Part shown: positions 49,859-59,176 of the stretch, one piece after another
Layout: every line of letters begins with the position of its first letter
Position numbering within the stretch: position 1 is the first letter of the stretch
Source of the DNA: WRAV01 sp050950205
Lineage (GTDB): Bacteria; Bacillota; Clostridia; Oscillospirales; Ruminococcaceae
Length of the DNA: 64,000 nt
Direction: 5' to 3'
NCBI GenBank assembly: GCA_050950205.1
Contig: JBMNHF010000007.1
Span: forward strand, 124,001-188,000
Made by a program: the position numbers and the translations under genes
Notes under the pieces: generated by a model
Database searches by the model: none
Told to the model about the DNA's origin: nothing
The model's input: the letters and a program-made list of their open reading frames with translations, nothing else

Positions 49859-50641
49859 ATGACCGCTACTGTGAAAAAGTTGGCTCTTTTGCTGGGCCTG
49901 ATTCTGGTTGCCGGCTGCTCCGGCCGAGATAAACAGTCCTCTTCGCAGGAGGATTCCCTGGCTTTAGAAGGAGATGCCTCTGTTGCAGACCCTGCCACCA
50001 ATCATGCTTATCAGAACTCCCCTGCTCAGCTTCTTCAGTTTCAGGAGGTTGGGCCGGATGACACCTTGGTGGTAATAGAAACCACCTTGGGTACCATGAA
50101 GGCAAAGCTCTTTCCTCAAAAAGCCCCCAAAGCAGTGGCCAATTTTATCGGGTTGGCGGAGCAGGGCTATTATACGGGAAAAATCTTTCACCGGGTTATC
50201 CCTCAGTTTATGGCCCAGGGCGGCTCGCCCAACGGCGATGGCTTGGGGGGAGAGAGCATCTATAAGGACGAAAAGGGCAACAGCCTCCCCTTTGAAGATG
50301 AGTTCTCCATGGATTTGTGGCATTTTCGCGGTGCCTTGAGCATGGCCAACTCCGGCCCCAATTCCAATTTAAGCCAGTTCTTTATTGTAGAGGGCTACCC
50401 CATCTCCGATGAAATGCTGGAGCAGATGACGCAATTCCCTGCCCCGGTGGTGGAAAAGTATCGGGAGCTGGGGGGCACTCCTCATCTGGATTGGCGGCAT
50501 ACCGTCTTTGGCCAAGTGGTGGAGGGAATGGAAGTGCTGGAAGCCATGATGAATGTGGAAACCAGAAACGATAAACCATTGGAGGATATTATCATCCTCT
50601 CGGTCCAGGTAGAAAACGCAGCCCCCGGCTCCTCTCAATAG
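49859..50641 (+). CDS. Cyclophilin-type peptidyl-prolyl isomerase lipoprotein
   Basis: A 260-residue protein with a lipoprotein signal (KKLALLLGLILVAGC, lipobox VAGC), a Ser/Asp-rich linker to about residue 60, and a cyclophilin domain: VVIETTLGTMKAKLFPQKAP, VANFIGLAEQGYYTGKIFHR, VIPQFMAQGGSPNGDG, RGALSMANSGPNSNLSQFFI and HTVFGQVVEGMEVLEAMM. It would catalyse proline isomerisation on proteins outside the membrane. The ATG at 49859 touches a GGAAAGGA site; GTG at 49871 is the alternative start, with the same signal peptide core. An insertion (EMLEQMTQFPAPVVEKYREL) before the last motif is seen in Clostridia homologues. Confidence 0.92.
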   Translation: MTATVKKLALLLGLILVAGCSGRDKQSSSQEDSLALEGDASVADPATNHAYQNSPAQLLQFQEVGPDDTLVVIETTLGTMKAKLFPQKAPKAVANFIGLAEQGYYTGKIFHRVIPQFMAQGGSPNGDGLGGESIYKDEKGNSLPFEDEFSMDLWHFRGALSMANSGPNSNLSQFFIVEGYPISDEMLEQMTQFPAPVVEKYRELGGTPHLDWRHTVFGQVVEGMEVLEAMMNVETRNDKPLEDIIILSVQVENAAPGSSQ

Positions 50642-50659
50642 CCAAACACCATATGATGA

Positions 50660-50695
50660 AAAAGCCCTCGGCACACGTTGTGTCGAGGGCTTTTG
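50660..50695. terminator. Bidirectional terminator between the isomerase gene and ispE
   Basis: Stem AAAGCCCTCG-G-CACA / TTGTG-T-CGAGGGCTTT with a two-base loop, A run on the left and T run on the right. Confidence 0.85.
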
Positions 50696-50706
50696 GATAA
50701 AATGTT

Positions 50707-51618
50707 CTATGGCAGTTGCTCCACTGTTTTGGGGCCGCCCGGTACCGGACGGTGGATCCCCAAGTACTCCAGCGGCAGTTGGCTTTGTTGCAGTGACTGC
50801 AGACAGTTTTGGGCGGCAGCCTCATCGGCAAAGAGGCCGGCTACCGCGGTTCCGGTGCCGGTCATGGCGGCTCCCAAAGCGCCCTGTACCTGCATGGCAT
50901 GCACCAGAGCGAATAAAGGTTCCAAAGCGCAGATGGACTCAAAGACATTGCCCATGGTTAGGCCTACTCCTGCCACATCCCGCTGGTGCAGAGCCCGAAC
51001 CATCCCTTCCACATCAGGGCGGAGCAGCGGCCCTTCATAGGCATCGTAAAGAGCAAAAACCCGGCGGGTATCGTTGCCGCCCGGGGGCTTTGCAATGACC
51101 AGCACACCACCGGGCAACGGCAGAGGCTCCAACCTCTCCCCTCGGCCCTTTGCCCGAGCACATCCCCCCATCAGACAGAAGGGCACATCGGAGCCTATAT
51201 TAAGCCCCATTTCCATCAGGTGAGAAAGTTCCCATCCTGTTTTCAGCAGGAGATTCAGCCCAGCCAGAACAGCAGCAGCATCGGCACTGCCCCCTGCCAT
51301 CCCTGCTTGGGTGGGAATTCTTTTTTCAAGTTGAATCAGCAGTTTGCCGGCGGGTTGGACACCACTTTGTTGCAAAAAGGCCTTGGCTGCTTTTACCGCC
51401 AAGTTTCCCTCATCCAAAGGAATTCCCGGCCGGTTGCAAACAACCTGGATACCCTCCCCCTCCTCCAGGCGCAGGGTGAGGGTATCGTACAGATCCACCG
51501 CCAGCATTACGCCGTCCAGCAGATGGTACCCCTTTCCATCCTCTCCCACCACGTCCAGACAAAGGTTTACCTTGGCAGGAGCTTGGAGGATTACTTGTTT
51601 TGCTTTGCGATCGGCCAC
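50707..51618 (-). CDS. ispE: 4-diphosphocytidyl-2-C-methyl-D-erythritol kinase
   Basis: A 303-residue GHMP kinase: QAPAKVNLCLDVVGEDGKGY, LLDGVML, the ATP loop PTQAGMAGGSADAAAVLAGL, and the C-terminal GALGAAMTGTGTAVAGLF. It phosphorylates CDP-methylerythritol in the non-mevalonate isoprenoid pathway. The start is GTG (51616-51618), eight bases after AGGAGG. It lies downstream of the aminotransferase, which has its own terminator between them, so it may have a separate promoter. Confidence 0.95.
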   Translation of the reverse strand: MADRKAKQVILQAPAKVNLCLDVVGEDGKGYHLLDGVMLAVDLYDTLTLRLEEGEGIQVVCNRPGIPLDEGNLAVKAAKAFLQQSGVQPAGKLLIQLEKRIPTQAGMAGGSADAAAVLAGLNLLLKTGWELSHLMEMGLNIGSDVPFCLMGGCARAKGRGERLEPLPLPGGVLVIAKPPGGNDTRRVFALYDAYEGPLLRPDVEGMVRALHQRDVAGVGLTMGNVFESICALEPLFALVHAMQVQGALGAAMTGTGTAVAGLFADEAAAQNCLQSLQQSQLPLEYLGIHRPVPGGPKTVEQLP

Positions 51619-51634
51619 AGCGGCCGCCTCCTCG

Positions 51635-51670
51635 AAAAAAGCCCCGGCGTCTGAAAGAAACCGAGGCTTT
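51635..51670 (-). terminator. Terminator after the aminotransferase gene
   Basis: Minus-strand stem AAAGCCTCGG / CCGGGGCTTT with a 13-base loop and six T. Confidence 0.78.
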
Positions 51671-51681
51671 GGTATTTGGTG

Positions 51682-52848
51682 TTACAAGCTTTTGAGAAAC
51701 GCTTCGATCCGGTTGAGGGCCTCGGTTAGATGCTCCACCGAGTAGCAGTAACAAATGCGGACAAAGCCGTCTCCACAGTCTCCAAAGGCATCTCCCGGCA
51801 CCACCGCCACCCGTTTTTCCTGCACTAAGCGCTCGCAGAATTCCTGGGATTTCATGCCGGTGGACTGAATGCTGGGGAAGACATAAAAAGCTCCCTGCGG
51901 GTCAAAGCAGTGAAGTCCCATGGCATTGAGACGGTCCACCACCATTCTGCGGCGGTTGTTGTAATCGTCCCGCATGGCTTCAATTTCTGCATCGCACTCC
52001 CGAAGAGCCACCAGCGCAGCCCGCTGCGCCGTAGTGGAGGCGCACATCAAAACATACTGGTGAATGCGGTTCATCATGGCGATGACCTCTGTCGGCCCTA
52101 CGGCGTAGCCCAATCTCCAACCGGTCATGGCGTAGGCCTTGGAAAAACCGTTGACCACCACCGTGCGGTCGTACATCCCCTCTATGGTGGAGATGGAGAC
52201 ATGGCGGGTATCCCCGTAGGTCAGCTCGGCGTAAATCTCGTCGGAGAGCACCATAATATCGGTGCCCCGCAAGACCTCTGCAATTTCCTCCAGGTGCTGT
52301 TTGCGCATCACGCCACCGGTGGGATTGCTGGGATAGGGGAAGATAAGCAGTTTGGTTTTGGGGGTGATGGCTTCTCTGAGAGCCTGAGCGCTCAGGCGGA
52401 ACTCATCCTCCTCCTTGGTGACAAGGGGAACCGGAACACCGCCCACCAGACGGGTGATGGCATCGTAGGCCACAAAGCTGGGCTCGGGAATGAGAACCTC
52501 GTCCCCTGGGTTGACAAAGGTGCGAATGCACAAATCGATGGCTTCGGAGCCGCCCACGGTAATGACGCATTGTTCGTCTTTATATTTCATGCCAAAGCGG
52601 CGCTCTAAGTAATGGCAAACCTCTGCTCGCAGTTCTGCAATGCCTTGGTTGGCAGTATATTTCGTCTGACCCGCTTCCAGAGATGCAATGCCTGCCTGGC
52701 GTGCGGGCAGAGGAGTCATATAGTCAGGTTCTCCCACTCCTAAGGAGATGACATCCTGCATCTCCTCAGCGATGGAGAAGAACCGGCGAATTCCCGAAGG
52801 TTTGAGGTTGCGGACACTTTCCGCAAAGAGAGAATAGTAATCCTTCAT
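51682..52848 (-). CDS. Class I/II pyridoxal-phosphate aminotransferase
   Basis: A 388-residue fold-type I enzyme with the PLP lysine in VVNGFSKAYAMTGWRLGY, ISLGVGEPDYMTP, VITVGGSEAIDLCIRTFVNP, FPYPSNPTGGVM, VLSDEIYAELTYGD and the substrate-binding Arg near the end (DGFVRICYCYSVEHL). It belongs to the aspartate/aromatic or PatA-like group; the true amino acid is not defined by sequence. The start MKDYYSL follows AAGGAGG at 11 bases. It is separated from ribF by a terminator. Confidence 0.9.
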   Translation of the reverse strand: MKDYYSLFAESVRNLKPSGIRRFFSIAEEMQDVISLGVGEPDYMTPLPARQAGIASLEAGQTKYTANQGIAELRAEVCHYLERRFGMKYKDEQCVITVGGSEAIDLCIRTFVNPGDEVLIPEPSFVAYDAITRLVGGVPVPLVTKEEDEFRLSAQALREAITPKTKLLIFPYPSNPTGGVMRKQHLEEIAEVLRGTDIMVLSDEIYAELTYGDTRHVSISTIEGMYDRTVVVNGFSKAYAMTGWRLGYAVGPTEVIAMMNRIHQYVLMCASTTAQRAALVALRECDAEIEAMRDDYNNRRRMVVDRLNAMGLHCFDPQGAFYVFPSIQSTGMKSQEFCERLVQEKRVAVVPGDAFGDCGDGFVRICYCYSVEHLTEALNRIEAFLKSL

Positions 52849-52914
52849 GGTAATGCTGGCCTCCTTCGTGTCGGCAAAAATATAATTAACTTTAAGAATA
52901 GCACTTCTAAAGCA

Positions 52915-52951
52915 AAAACGCAACTGTTTCTAAAACAATTGCGTTGCTTTT
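52915..52951 (-). terminator. Terminator after ribF
   Basis: Minus-strand stem AACGCAA-T-TGTT / AACA-G-TTGCGTT followed by TTTT; ends the long rimP-to-ribF transcript. Confidence 0.75.
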
Positions 52952-52967
52952 TGGTGATAAACAGAGT

Positions 52968-53900
52968 TTATTTCTGCAGGAAGGGAGCGGCAGCCTTGCG
53001 GGCAAGCTCTGCATCCGTTGCAATTTGTGCCCTTAAAGCACTCAGGTCGGAGAACTTTATTTCCTCCCGCAAAAACTGTAAAAACTGCACCTCCACCCTG
53101 CTGCCGTAGAGGTTGCCCTCAAAATCCTGAATATAGGTTTCGGCCAGCACCTGATCGCTTCCCACCGTGGGCTTGACCCCCACGTTGGTGACGGAACTGT
53201 ACAGCGTTTCCCCCAAGCGGGTCAGGGTGGCGTATACTCCAAACCGGGGCAGGGTAAAATCGGCGGGAAAAGGCTGGTTGATGGTGGGCCATCCCAGGGT
53301 ATGCCCAAGCCTTCTGCCGGAAACCACCTCAAAGTCAATGGCAAAGGCCCTGCCCAACAAACGGTTGGCGGCAGGTATCTCCCCCTCTCTCACCAGCTCC
53401 CGGATGCGGCTGGAGGAAATGGGTTGCCCTTCTTCCTCCACAGGGGGAATGATCCGAAGCTCCAGCTTCTTCTCCCGGCAAAAACGGGAGAGCTCCTCCA
53501 CACCGGCGGCGGCTTTTCGGCCAAACCGAAAATCAAAGCCGCACACAATGGCGCCAGCTCCCAGCTTGTTGGTCAATACGTCCTCCAAAAAACACTGGGG
53601 ACAAAGGGTTCGGAATTCGTCAAAATCCGGGCAGGCCATGTGGGCAAATCCCATCTGAGCAAGCTGTTGTTCCATGGCATGGGAGCTCATCAGCCGGGTC
53701 ATCCCCCGTTTGGTTTGGGGGGTGTGAAGCGCGGTGGAAAAGGTAAAGCAAAGGGGCTCCAGCCCAAAGGATGCCCCGTGGGAAAGGGTGGCCTGCAGCA
53801 CCGCCTGATGCCCTCTGTGCAGGCCGTCAAACAGACCTAACGCCACACAGGTGCTTCGGGGGGCAAGGGCAGGCATTTGCAGGGAATGGGTTACAATCAA
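52968..53900 (-). CDS. ribF: Bifunctional riboflavin kinase/FAD synthetase
   Basis: A 310-residue protein: N-terminal adenylyltransferase (VALGLFDGLHRGHQAVLQ, ISSSRIRELVREGEIPAANR) and C-terminal kinase (GRRLGHTLGWPTINQPFP, YATLTRLGETLYSSVTNVG, VKPTVGSDQVLAETYIQDF). It makes FMN and FAD from riboflavin. The TTG start (53898-53900) is about eight bases after AAGGGG; the next in-frame ATG is eight codons later and lacks a site. It is the last gene of the block with truB, as in many bacteria. Confidence 0.95.
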   Translation of the reverse strand: MIVTHSLQMPALAPRSTCVALGLFDGLHRGHQAVLQATLSHGASFGLEPLCFTFSTALHTPQTKRGMTRLMSSHAMEQQLAQMGFAHMACPDFDEFRTLCPQCFLEDVLTNKLGAGAIVCGFDFRFGRKAAAGVEELSRFCREKKLELRIIPPVEEEGQPISSSRIRELVREGEIPAANRLLGRAFAIDFEVVSGRRLGHTLGWPTINQPFPADFTLPRFGVYATLTRLGETLYSSVTNVGVKPTVGSDQVLAETYIQDFEGNLYGSRVEVQFLQFLREEIKFSDLSALRAQIATDAELARKAAAPFLQK

Positions 53901-54044
53901 GAAAATGTCCCCTTTATTGCTTATTCAGTCAGAATTTACAAGGTGTCTTCATGGCAACAACTGCCTGTTCACCCGTACTAAAGAACAGAATCACCGTCTG
54001 CGCCGGGCAGGCCCCGCGTTGGCGAAGATTTTTCATTTCCTGCA

Positions 54045-54947
54045 TCATTGGCGGGCATAAACCCGAAGATGGCGCAGTTCTCCTTTTTCCCCATCGGGGG
54101 CCGCCAAGCCGAGGAACTGGCCTTGCCCACTGTAGACCGCCAGCTGTCCCTCATCTCCCGTAAGCCCCAAGGGTTGGAGAGAAAGCTTTGCCCCGTTGAG
54201 GAAGAGACTGCTTGCCCGGGTATCCAACTCCAAGCGGGGAAGTTGGGCAAAGGCGCTCTCCAAAGGAAGCAGCCCTTGCTCCAGCCGACCTTCCCCGGCC
54301 AGAGCCTGAAGCTCCTCCAGGGTGCGACAACTGTTTAGGGAAAATCCGCAGGCCCAAGTGCGGCGCAGAGAGGCCATCGCCCCGCCGCAGCCCAACTTTT
54401 GCCCTAAGTCGTGGCAGAGAGTTCGGATGTAAGTACCCGCAGAACAGGTAATATCTAGGGTGTACAGCCCCTCGTCGGGAGAGGCATCCAGCAGTGTAAT
54501 GTCGTAAATGGTCACCGTTCGGGGCTCCCGCTCCACCTCCAGCCCTTGACGGGCCAGCTCATAGAGGCGCCGTCCATCCTTCTGCACCGCCGAGTACATG
54601 GGGGGGATCTGCTGCTGTTCCCCCAAAAAGCTTTGCAGCGCCTGTTCCACCTCTGCCCTGCCCGCCAAAACAGGGCGGGTTTTTAGCACATGGCCTGCCA
54701 TATCCTGGGTGTCGGTGACAATTCCCAACCGCAACACAGCGGTATATCTTTTATCGTGATTGGGTAAGAAGCTGATAAAACGGGTGGTACCCCCTAAAAA
54801 CAAAAGGAGCACCCCGGTGGCCCCAGGGTCCAGGGTGCCGGCGTGGCCAATCCTTCTGGTTCGAAACATCCCCCGCAGCTTGGCAATGACGTCAAAGGAG
54901 GTAAAACCTTCCGGCTTGTCCACCGGCAGGATGCCGTTGAAAGACAT
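54045..54947 (-). CDS. truB: tRNA pseudouridine(55) synthase TruB
   Basis: A 300-residue enzyme: GILPVDKPEGFTSFDVIAKL, the catalytic Asp in GHAGTLDPGATGVLLL, GRRLYELARQGLEVEREPR, and CSAGTYIRTLCHDLGQKLG, with a C-terminal PUA-like part. It forms pseudouridine 55 in the T loop. GAGGAGG lies six bases before the ATG, two bases after the nrnA stop. Confidence 0.96.
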   Translation of the reverse strand: MSFNGILPVDKPEGFTSFDVIAKLRGMFRTRRIGHAGTLDPGATGVLLLFLGGTTRFISFLPNHDKRYTAVLRLGIVTDTQDMAGHVLKTRPVLAGRAEVEQALQSFLGEQQQIPPMYSAVQKDGRRLYELARQGLEVEREPRTVTIYDITLLDASPDEGLYTLDITCSAGTYIRTLCHDLGQKLGCGGAMASLRRTWACGFSLNSCRTLEELQALAGEGRLEQGLLPLESAFAQLPRLELDTRASSLFLNGAKLSLQPLGLTGDEGQLAVYSGQGQFLGLAAPDGEKGELRHLRVYARQ

Positions 54948-54949
54948 GG

Positions 54950-55906
54950 TTACCTCCTCTGAGCAATCTCCGGTTCCATGGCGGCAAGAACCTGTTTCTT
55001 TGCCTCTTCCAAAGGTCCGGGTACCGTGCAGCCGGCGGCGTTTTTATGGCCGCCGCCCCCCAGTCTGCCACAGATCACCGATGCATCCAGACTGCCGGTG
55101 GTGCGCAGGGAAACCCGAAAGTTGCCGTCAGGTTTTTCCCGCAGGGTAACCCCCGCCTGCACCCCCTCGATGCTGCGGGGCAATCCGGCGATGCCGTCCA
55201 GCTCCTCTTCCGAAACGCCGGCTTGCTCCACCGCCGCGTTGGGAATGGAAATCATGGCGCAGCGCCCGTCAAAATAATATTCCAGGGTGTCCAGCACCAG
55301 CCGGTCAATTTCCAGCCTGCCTTTGCTTTTGGTGTCAAACATCAGCTTGTTGATGAGGGCGTGATCAGCTCCCGCTTCCATCATATCGGCGGCGATGCGG
55401 TGAACTTCCGGAGTGGTGTTGGCGTACCGAAAGCACCCGGTATCGGTGGCGATACCGGTGTAGACTGCTCCGGCCATGGCGGGGGTAAAGGCCACCCCCA
55501 TCTGACGAATAATCCCCCAAGTGAGCTGGCAGGTGGCAGCGGCCTGGGGCACCACCAGCTGGAAGGTGGCATTGATATGGTTGATTTTATGGTGATCGAT
55601 GCACAGATCAATGCGATGAGCCCAGCGCTCCGCCAAGGGGCCCAACAGCTGGGGTCCCGCCACATCGGTGGTCACCAAAAACCGGGGCTCAAAAGCCCTT
55701 GGGGAGTAGTCCCCGAATAGAAAGCGATAGCCGGGGAGATAGCCGTCGGGCGTTTCCACCCGGGCGCGTTTGCCTATGCTTTCCAAAGCCCATAACAGAG
55801 CAAAAGCGGAGCCGTAAGCGTCACCGTCCGGCTTTTGGTGGGTCAGAATGAGAATGTCATCCCACTCCCGCAGCAGTCGGGCCGCTTTTTGCAGGTCAAT
55901 TATCAT
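54950..55906 (-). CDS. nrnA: DHH/DHHA1 phosphoesterase NrnA
   Basis: A 318-residue enzyme: ILTHQKPDGDAYGSAFAL, FLVTTDVAGPQ, the DHH motif in DLCIDHHKINHIN and the C-terminal LGGGGHKNAAGC. The acidic and histidine ligands for two Mn ions are present. NrnA degrades short oligoribonucleotides and pAp or cyclic dinucleotide breakdown products. It overlaps rbfA by 11 bases. Confidence 0.95.
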   Translation of the reverse strand: MIIDLQKAARLLREWDDILILTHQKPDGDAYGSAFALLWALESIGKRARVETPDGYLPGYRFLFGDYSPRAFEPRFLVTTDVAGPQLLGPLAERWAHRIDLCIDHHKINHINATFQLVVPQAAATCQLTWGIIRQMGVAFTPAMAGAVYTGIATDTGCFRYANTTPEVHRIAADMMEAGADHALINKLMFDTKSKGRLEIDRLVLDTLEYYFDGRCAMISIPNAAVEQAGVSEEELDGIAGLPRSIEGVQAGVTLREKPDGNFRVSLRTTGSLDASVICGRLGGGGHKNAAGCTVPGPLEEAKKQVLAAMEPEIAQRR

Positions 55907-56267
55907 CGCCGTCTTCCTCCCGGCTTCCCATCCCCAACTCCCACAGCTTTTGGGTCAGATGAGCACTGTGAGCAATGCCGTCATCTGCCACAAAATGAAA
56001 TTGAGGGATTCGGCGCAGGCGCAGCCGGGAGCTCATTTCCCGCCGGATCAGCCCGGCAGCACTGGTCAGGCCCGCCACAGCATTTTTGGCCCCTTCCATT
56101 CCATCCATGGAGCTAATATACACCTTGCAGTGAGAATAATCGTTGGAAAGCTCCAGCTTGACAATGGAAATCAGTCCGCTAATCCTGGGGTCCTTTAGAG
56201 AGCGAATGATATCCGAAAGCTCCCGGCGGACATCTTCGGTTGCGCGGGCATTTTTATAGGATGGCAT
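55896..56267 (-). CDS. rbfA: Ribosome-binding factor A
   Basis: A 123-residue KH-type protein: VRRELSDIIRSLKDPRISGL, VKLELSNDYSHCKVYISS, LRLRRIPQFHFVADDGIAHS. It matures the 5' end of 16S rRNA. GGGAGG lies seven bases before the ATG. Between infB and rbfA there is a 111-base gap with a long-loop hairpin. Confidence 0.95.
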   Translation of the reverse strand: MPSYKNARATEDVRRELSDIIRSLKDPRISGLISIVKLELSNDYSHCKVYISSMDGMEGAKNAVAGLTSAAGLIRREMSSRLRLRRIPQFHFVADDGIAHSAHLTQKLWELGMGSREEDGDDN

Positions 56268-56287
56268 AGAGATCCTCCCATCGGTGA

Positions 56288-56358
56288 AAATCGAAAACCG
56301 GGAATTGGCATGACCCGGTTCAGAAACTATCTTCTCCCCATAAAGTCTGCCAATTCCC
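56288..56358 (-). terminator. Long-loop hairpin between infB and rbfA
   Basis: Perfect arms GGGAATTGGCA / TGCCAATTCCC separated by 37 bases, followed on the minus strand by GGTTTTCGATTTTC. It may be a partial terminator or a processing site, since rbfA, nrnA and truB continue on the same strand. Confidence 0.5.
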
Positions 56359-56378
56359 TATTTTCTGTTTTTCTTATC

Positions 56379-58850
56379 TTAATCGCGATACTCCTGTGTC
56401 TCGTAAGCTTCGAAGATATCGCCTTCCTTAATATCGTTAAACTTGGTCAGTCCCATGCCGCACTCGTAGCCCTGCACTACTTCTTTGACATCGTCCTTAA
56501 AGCGGCGCAGAGAGGCCAGCATATCGTCGGCAATGATGATGCCGTCCCGAACCACCCGAATTTTGGCGGAGCGGGTAATCTTGCCGTCCAGCACATAACA
56601 GCCAGCCACGGTGCCGATGCTGGAAATCTTGTACACCTGCCGCACCTCGGCGCGGCCCAAATCCACATCCCGGTATTTGGGAGCCAGCATTCCCTTCATG
56701 GCGTCACTGATTTCGTCGATGGCATCGTAAATGACGCGGTAGAGCCGGATATCTACGCCCAATTGATCCGCCAAAGTTCTGGCCACCGGGTCGGGCCGGA
56801 CATTAAAGCCTACAATAATGGCATTGGAGGCGTCGGCCAGCATGACATCGCTTTCGGAAACGGCGCCCACCGCTCCGTGAATAGCCCGCACCCGCACCTC
56901 TTCGTTGGCGATTTTCTCCAGATTTTGAATCAATGCCTCCACCGAGCCCTGAACGTCGGCCTTGACAATGATTCCCAGCTCCTTGACCGAGCCGGCGGAA
57001 ATCTGGGAGAAGAGGTTTTCCATGGTAACCTTCTGGTAGGCCTTGAACTGCTCTTCCTTGGCTTCGCGGCGGCGTTTTTCCACCAGCTCCCGGGCCAGTT
57101 TTTCGTCCTCCACCACGTTGAAGGAGTCGCCCGACTGAGGCACTTCGGAGAGGCCGGTCACTTCCACCGGCGTGGAGGGGCCGGCTTCGTCTACCCGTCT
57201 GCCCCGGTCATCCTGCATCACCCTTACACGGCCCAGAGCGGTGCCGGCAATGAGGATATCTCCGGTGCGAAGGGTTCCGTTCTGCACCAGCAAAGTGGCC
57301 ACTGGGCCGCGGCCCTTATCCAGGCTGGCTTCCACCACCGAGCCACGGGCTGCCCGGTCGGGATTGGCCTTCAGCTCCTTGATGTCGGCCACCAGCTGGA
57401 TGGTTTCCAGCAGCTCATCCATACCCTGCCCCGTTTTGGCGGACACCTCCACGCAGATGGTGTCGCCACCCCACTCCTCAGGGACCAGTTCGTATTCGGT
57501 CAGGCCCTGCTTGATGCGGTCAGGGTTGGCTTCTGGCTTATCCATCTTGTTGATGGCTACAATAATGGTAACCCCTGCTGCTTTGGCGTGATTGATGGCT
57601 TCCACCGTCTGAGGCATGATGCCGTCGTCGGCGGCTACCACCAGCACCGCGATATCGGTGACCTGAGCACCCCGGGCCCGCATGGAAGTAAACGCGGCGT
57701 GACCGGGGGTATCCAAAAAGGTCAGCTTGCGGCCGTTGACTTCCACCTGATAGGCGCCAATGGCCTGTGTGATGCCCCCTGCCTCTCCGGCAGTAACCCG
57801 GGTGTTGCGGATGGCATCCAGTAGGGAGGTTTTGCCGTGGTCTACGTGGCCCATCACCACAATGACGGGGCTGCGGGGTACCAGGTCTTCGCTGGTATCC
57901 TCCGATTCGTCAAAGAGACGTTCTTCGATGGTAACCACCACTTCGGGAGAAACCTTTGCGCCGATTTCCATGGCCACCATGGCGGCGGTATCGTAGTCGA
58001 TGATTTCGCCAGCGGAAGCCATAACCCCCAAGCCCATCAGCTTTTTTACCACCTCGGCGGTGGTGATCTTCAGCCGGGCGGCAAGCTCGCTAACCGCCAA
58101 GCTTTCGGGCAGGGTGATATCCAGCTTTTGGCGACGCTCCCGCTCCATCTGAAGGCGCAGCAACTTTTGCTCTTCCTTCTCCTTGCGGGACATAAAGGGT
58201 TTTCTACCCCGTTGAGCCGACCGCTGGCTGAGCTTTTGCTTCTTCACTCCGGTATCCTTTTTGACCAGATTTTCCGGAGCAATTTGCTCGTAGCGCTCGT
58301 TGTATTTATCCAAATTGACGTGGGCACCACGCATATCCACCCGCTTTTGTTCCGCAGAGCGGGCCACAGCGGTGGTCACCAAAGGCTCTCCGGTTGCCGG
58401 GCCGGTGGGGCGCAGCACAGTCGTGGTCTGAGACCGGGCCTTGGGCTGCTTCTTTTGAGGTCCCCTGGTTTTTTGCTTGGAAGGAGGAGGAGTTTTGGCT
58501 GCCGGCTCCGAGCCCTTGGGTGCAGCCTTGGGTTGCGAAGCGGCTGCCGTCGCAGCGGCCCGCTCTTGCTTGGCCGGCTCCTGCTTTGCCGGTTCCTGCT
58601 TGGCAGCCGGTGCAGGGGCAGGTGCCGCCTCTTTTTGCTTGCGCAGTTCTGCCCGGGCGAAATAATCGTCCAGGTTTTCTGTTGCGGCCTGCTGGGTATA
58701 GTACTCAAATATCACGCTGAGCTCATTTTTTTCCAGCGCGGTCATGTGCTTTTTGGGGGTGGAGAAATACTTGCCCAGCAGTTCAATAATATCTTTGCTG
58801 GGCAGGGATAAATCCTTAGCCACCTCATGCACACGGTATTTTTCTATCAT
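56379..58850 (-). CDS. infB: Translation initiation factor IF-2
   Basis: An 823-residue GTPase: IF2_N domain (residues 1-55, YRVHEVAKDLSLPSKDIIEL), a Lys/Ala/Pro/Glu-rich linker with tandem KQEPAKQEPAKQE (about 95-110), a second IF2_N module (about 250-300), the G domain with GHVDHGKTSLLDAI, DTPGHAAFTSMR and NKMDKPEANPDR, then the C1/C2 domains ending in GYECGMGLTKFNDIKEGD. It places initiator tRNA on the 30S subunit. The start MIEKYRV follows GAGGAGG at ten bases; the ylxQ stop is two bases upstream. Confidence 0.97.
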   Translation of the reverse strand: MIEKYRVHEVAKDLSLPSKDIIELLGKYFSTPKKHMTALEKNELSVIFEYYTQQAATENLDDYFARAELRKQKEAAPAPAPAAKQEPAKQEPAKQERAAATAAASQPKAAPKGSEPAAKTPPPSKQKTRGPQKKQPKARSQTTTVLRPTGPATGEPLVTTAVARSAEQKRVDMRGAHVNLDKYNERYEQIAPENLVKKDTGVKKQKLSQRSAQRGRKPFMSRKEKEEQKLLRLQMERERRQKLDITLPESLAVSELAARLKITTAEVVKKLMGLGVMASAGEIIDYDTAAMVAMEIGAKVSPEVVVTIEERLFDESEDTSEDLVPRSPVIVVMGHVDHGKTSLLDAIRNTRVTAGEAGGITQAIGAYQVEVNGRKLTFLDTPGHAAFTSMRARGAQVTDIAVLVVAADDGIMPQTVEAINHAKAAGVTIIVAINKMDKPEANPDRIKQGLTEYELVPEEWGGDTICVEVSAKTGQGMDELLETIQLVADIKELKANPDRAARGSVVEASLDKGRGPVATLLVQNGTLRTGDILIAGTALGRVRVMQDDRGRRVDEAGPSTPVEVTGLSEVPQSGDSFNVVEDEKLARELVEKRRREAKEEQFKAYQKVTMENLFSQISAGSVKELGIIVKADVQGSVEALIQNLEKIANEEVRVRAIHGAVGAVSESDVMLADASNAIIVGFNVRPDPVARTLADQLGVDIRLYRVIYDAIDEISDAMKGMLAPKYRDVDLGRAEVRQVYKISSIGTVAGCYVLDGKITRSAKIRVVRDGIIIADDMLASLRRFKDDVKEVVQGYECGMGLTKFNDIKEGDIFEAYETQEYRD

Positions 58851-58852
58851 AC

Positions 58853-59176
58853 TTAACTTTCCTCCTCGTCTTGGCGGGCCCTTGTCAATGCCACAATCTT
58901 GTCTGCCAGCCCCTTTTGGGTAACTGTCAGAATGCCCGCCCGCTTGCCCAGCGTGTACCACAGTTCTTCCATGGTGACATCCAGCCGGACGGCATTTATG
59001 TTCTGCCTGTCAGCCAGGCGAATAATCTCTTTTGCGCTTTTGGGGGAGAGATCCGCCGCCAGCACCAGCAACTCGGCTTTCCCTTTTTCCAGCGCCCTTG
59101 CCGTCTCATCAAAGCCCAAGATCAAATACCCAGCTTTTTTGCACAACCCTAAAAGCGAAAGCGCTTTATTCCTCAC
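58853..59176 (-). CDS. ylxQ: L7Ae-family ribosomal protein YlxQ
   Basis: A 107-residue L7Ae/L30e-type RNA-binding protein: LSLLGLCKKAGYLILGFDET, ALEKGKAELLVLAADLSPKS, MEELWYTLGKRAGILTVTQK. YlxQ binds kink-turn RNA. The start is GTG, ten bases after AGGAG inside rnpM, which it overlaps by 11 bases. Confidence 0.92.
   Translation of the reverse strand: MRNKALSLLGLCKKAGYLILGFDETARALEKGKAELLVLAADLSPKSAKEIIRLADRQNINAVRLDVTMEELWYTLGKRAGILTVTQKGLADKIVALTRARQDEEES

Noticed and set aside
56310..57824. Long plus-strand open frame opposite infB (504 codons)
   Set aside because: His/Gly-rich shadow of a strongly conserved gene with no start signal.
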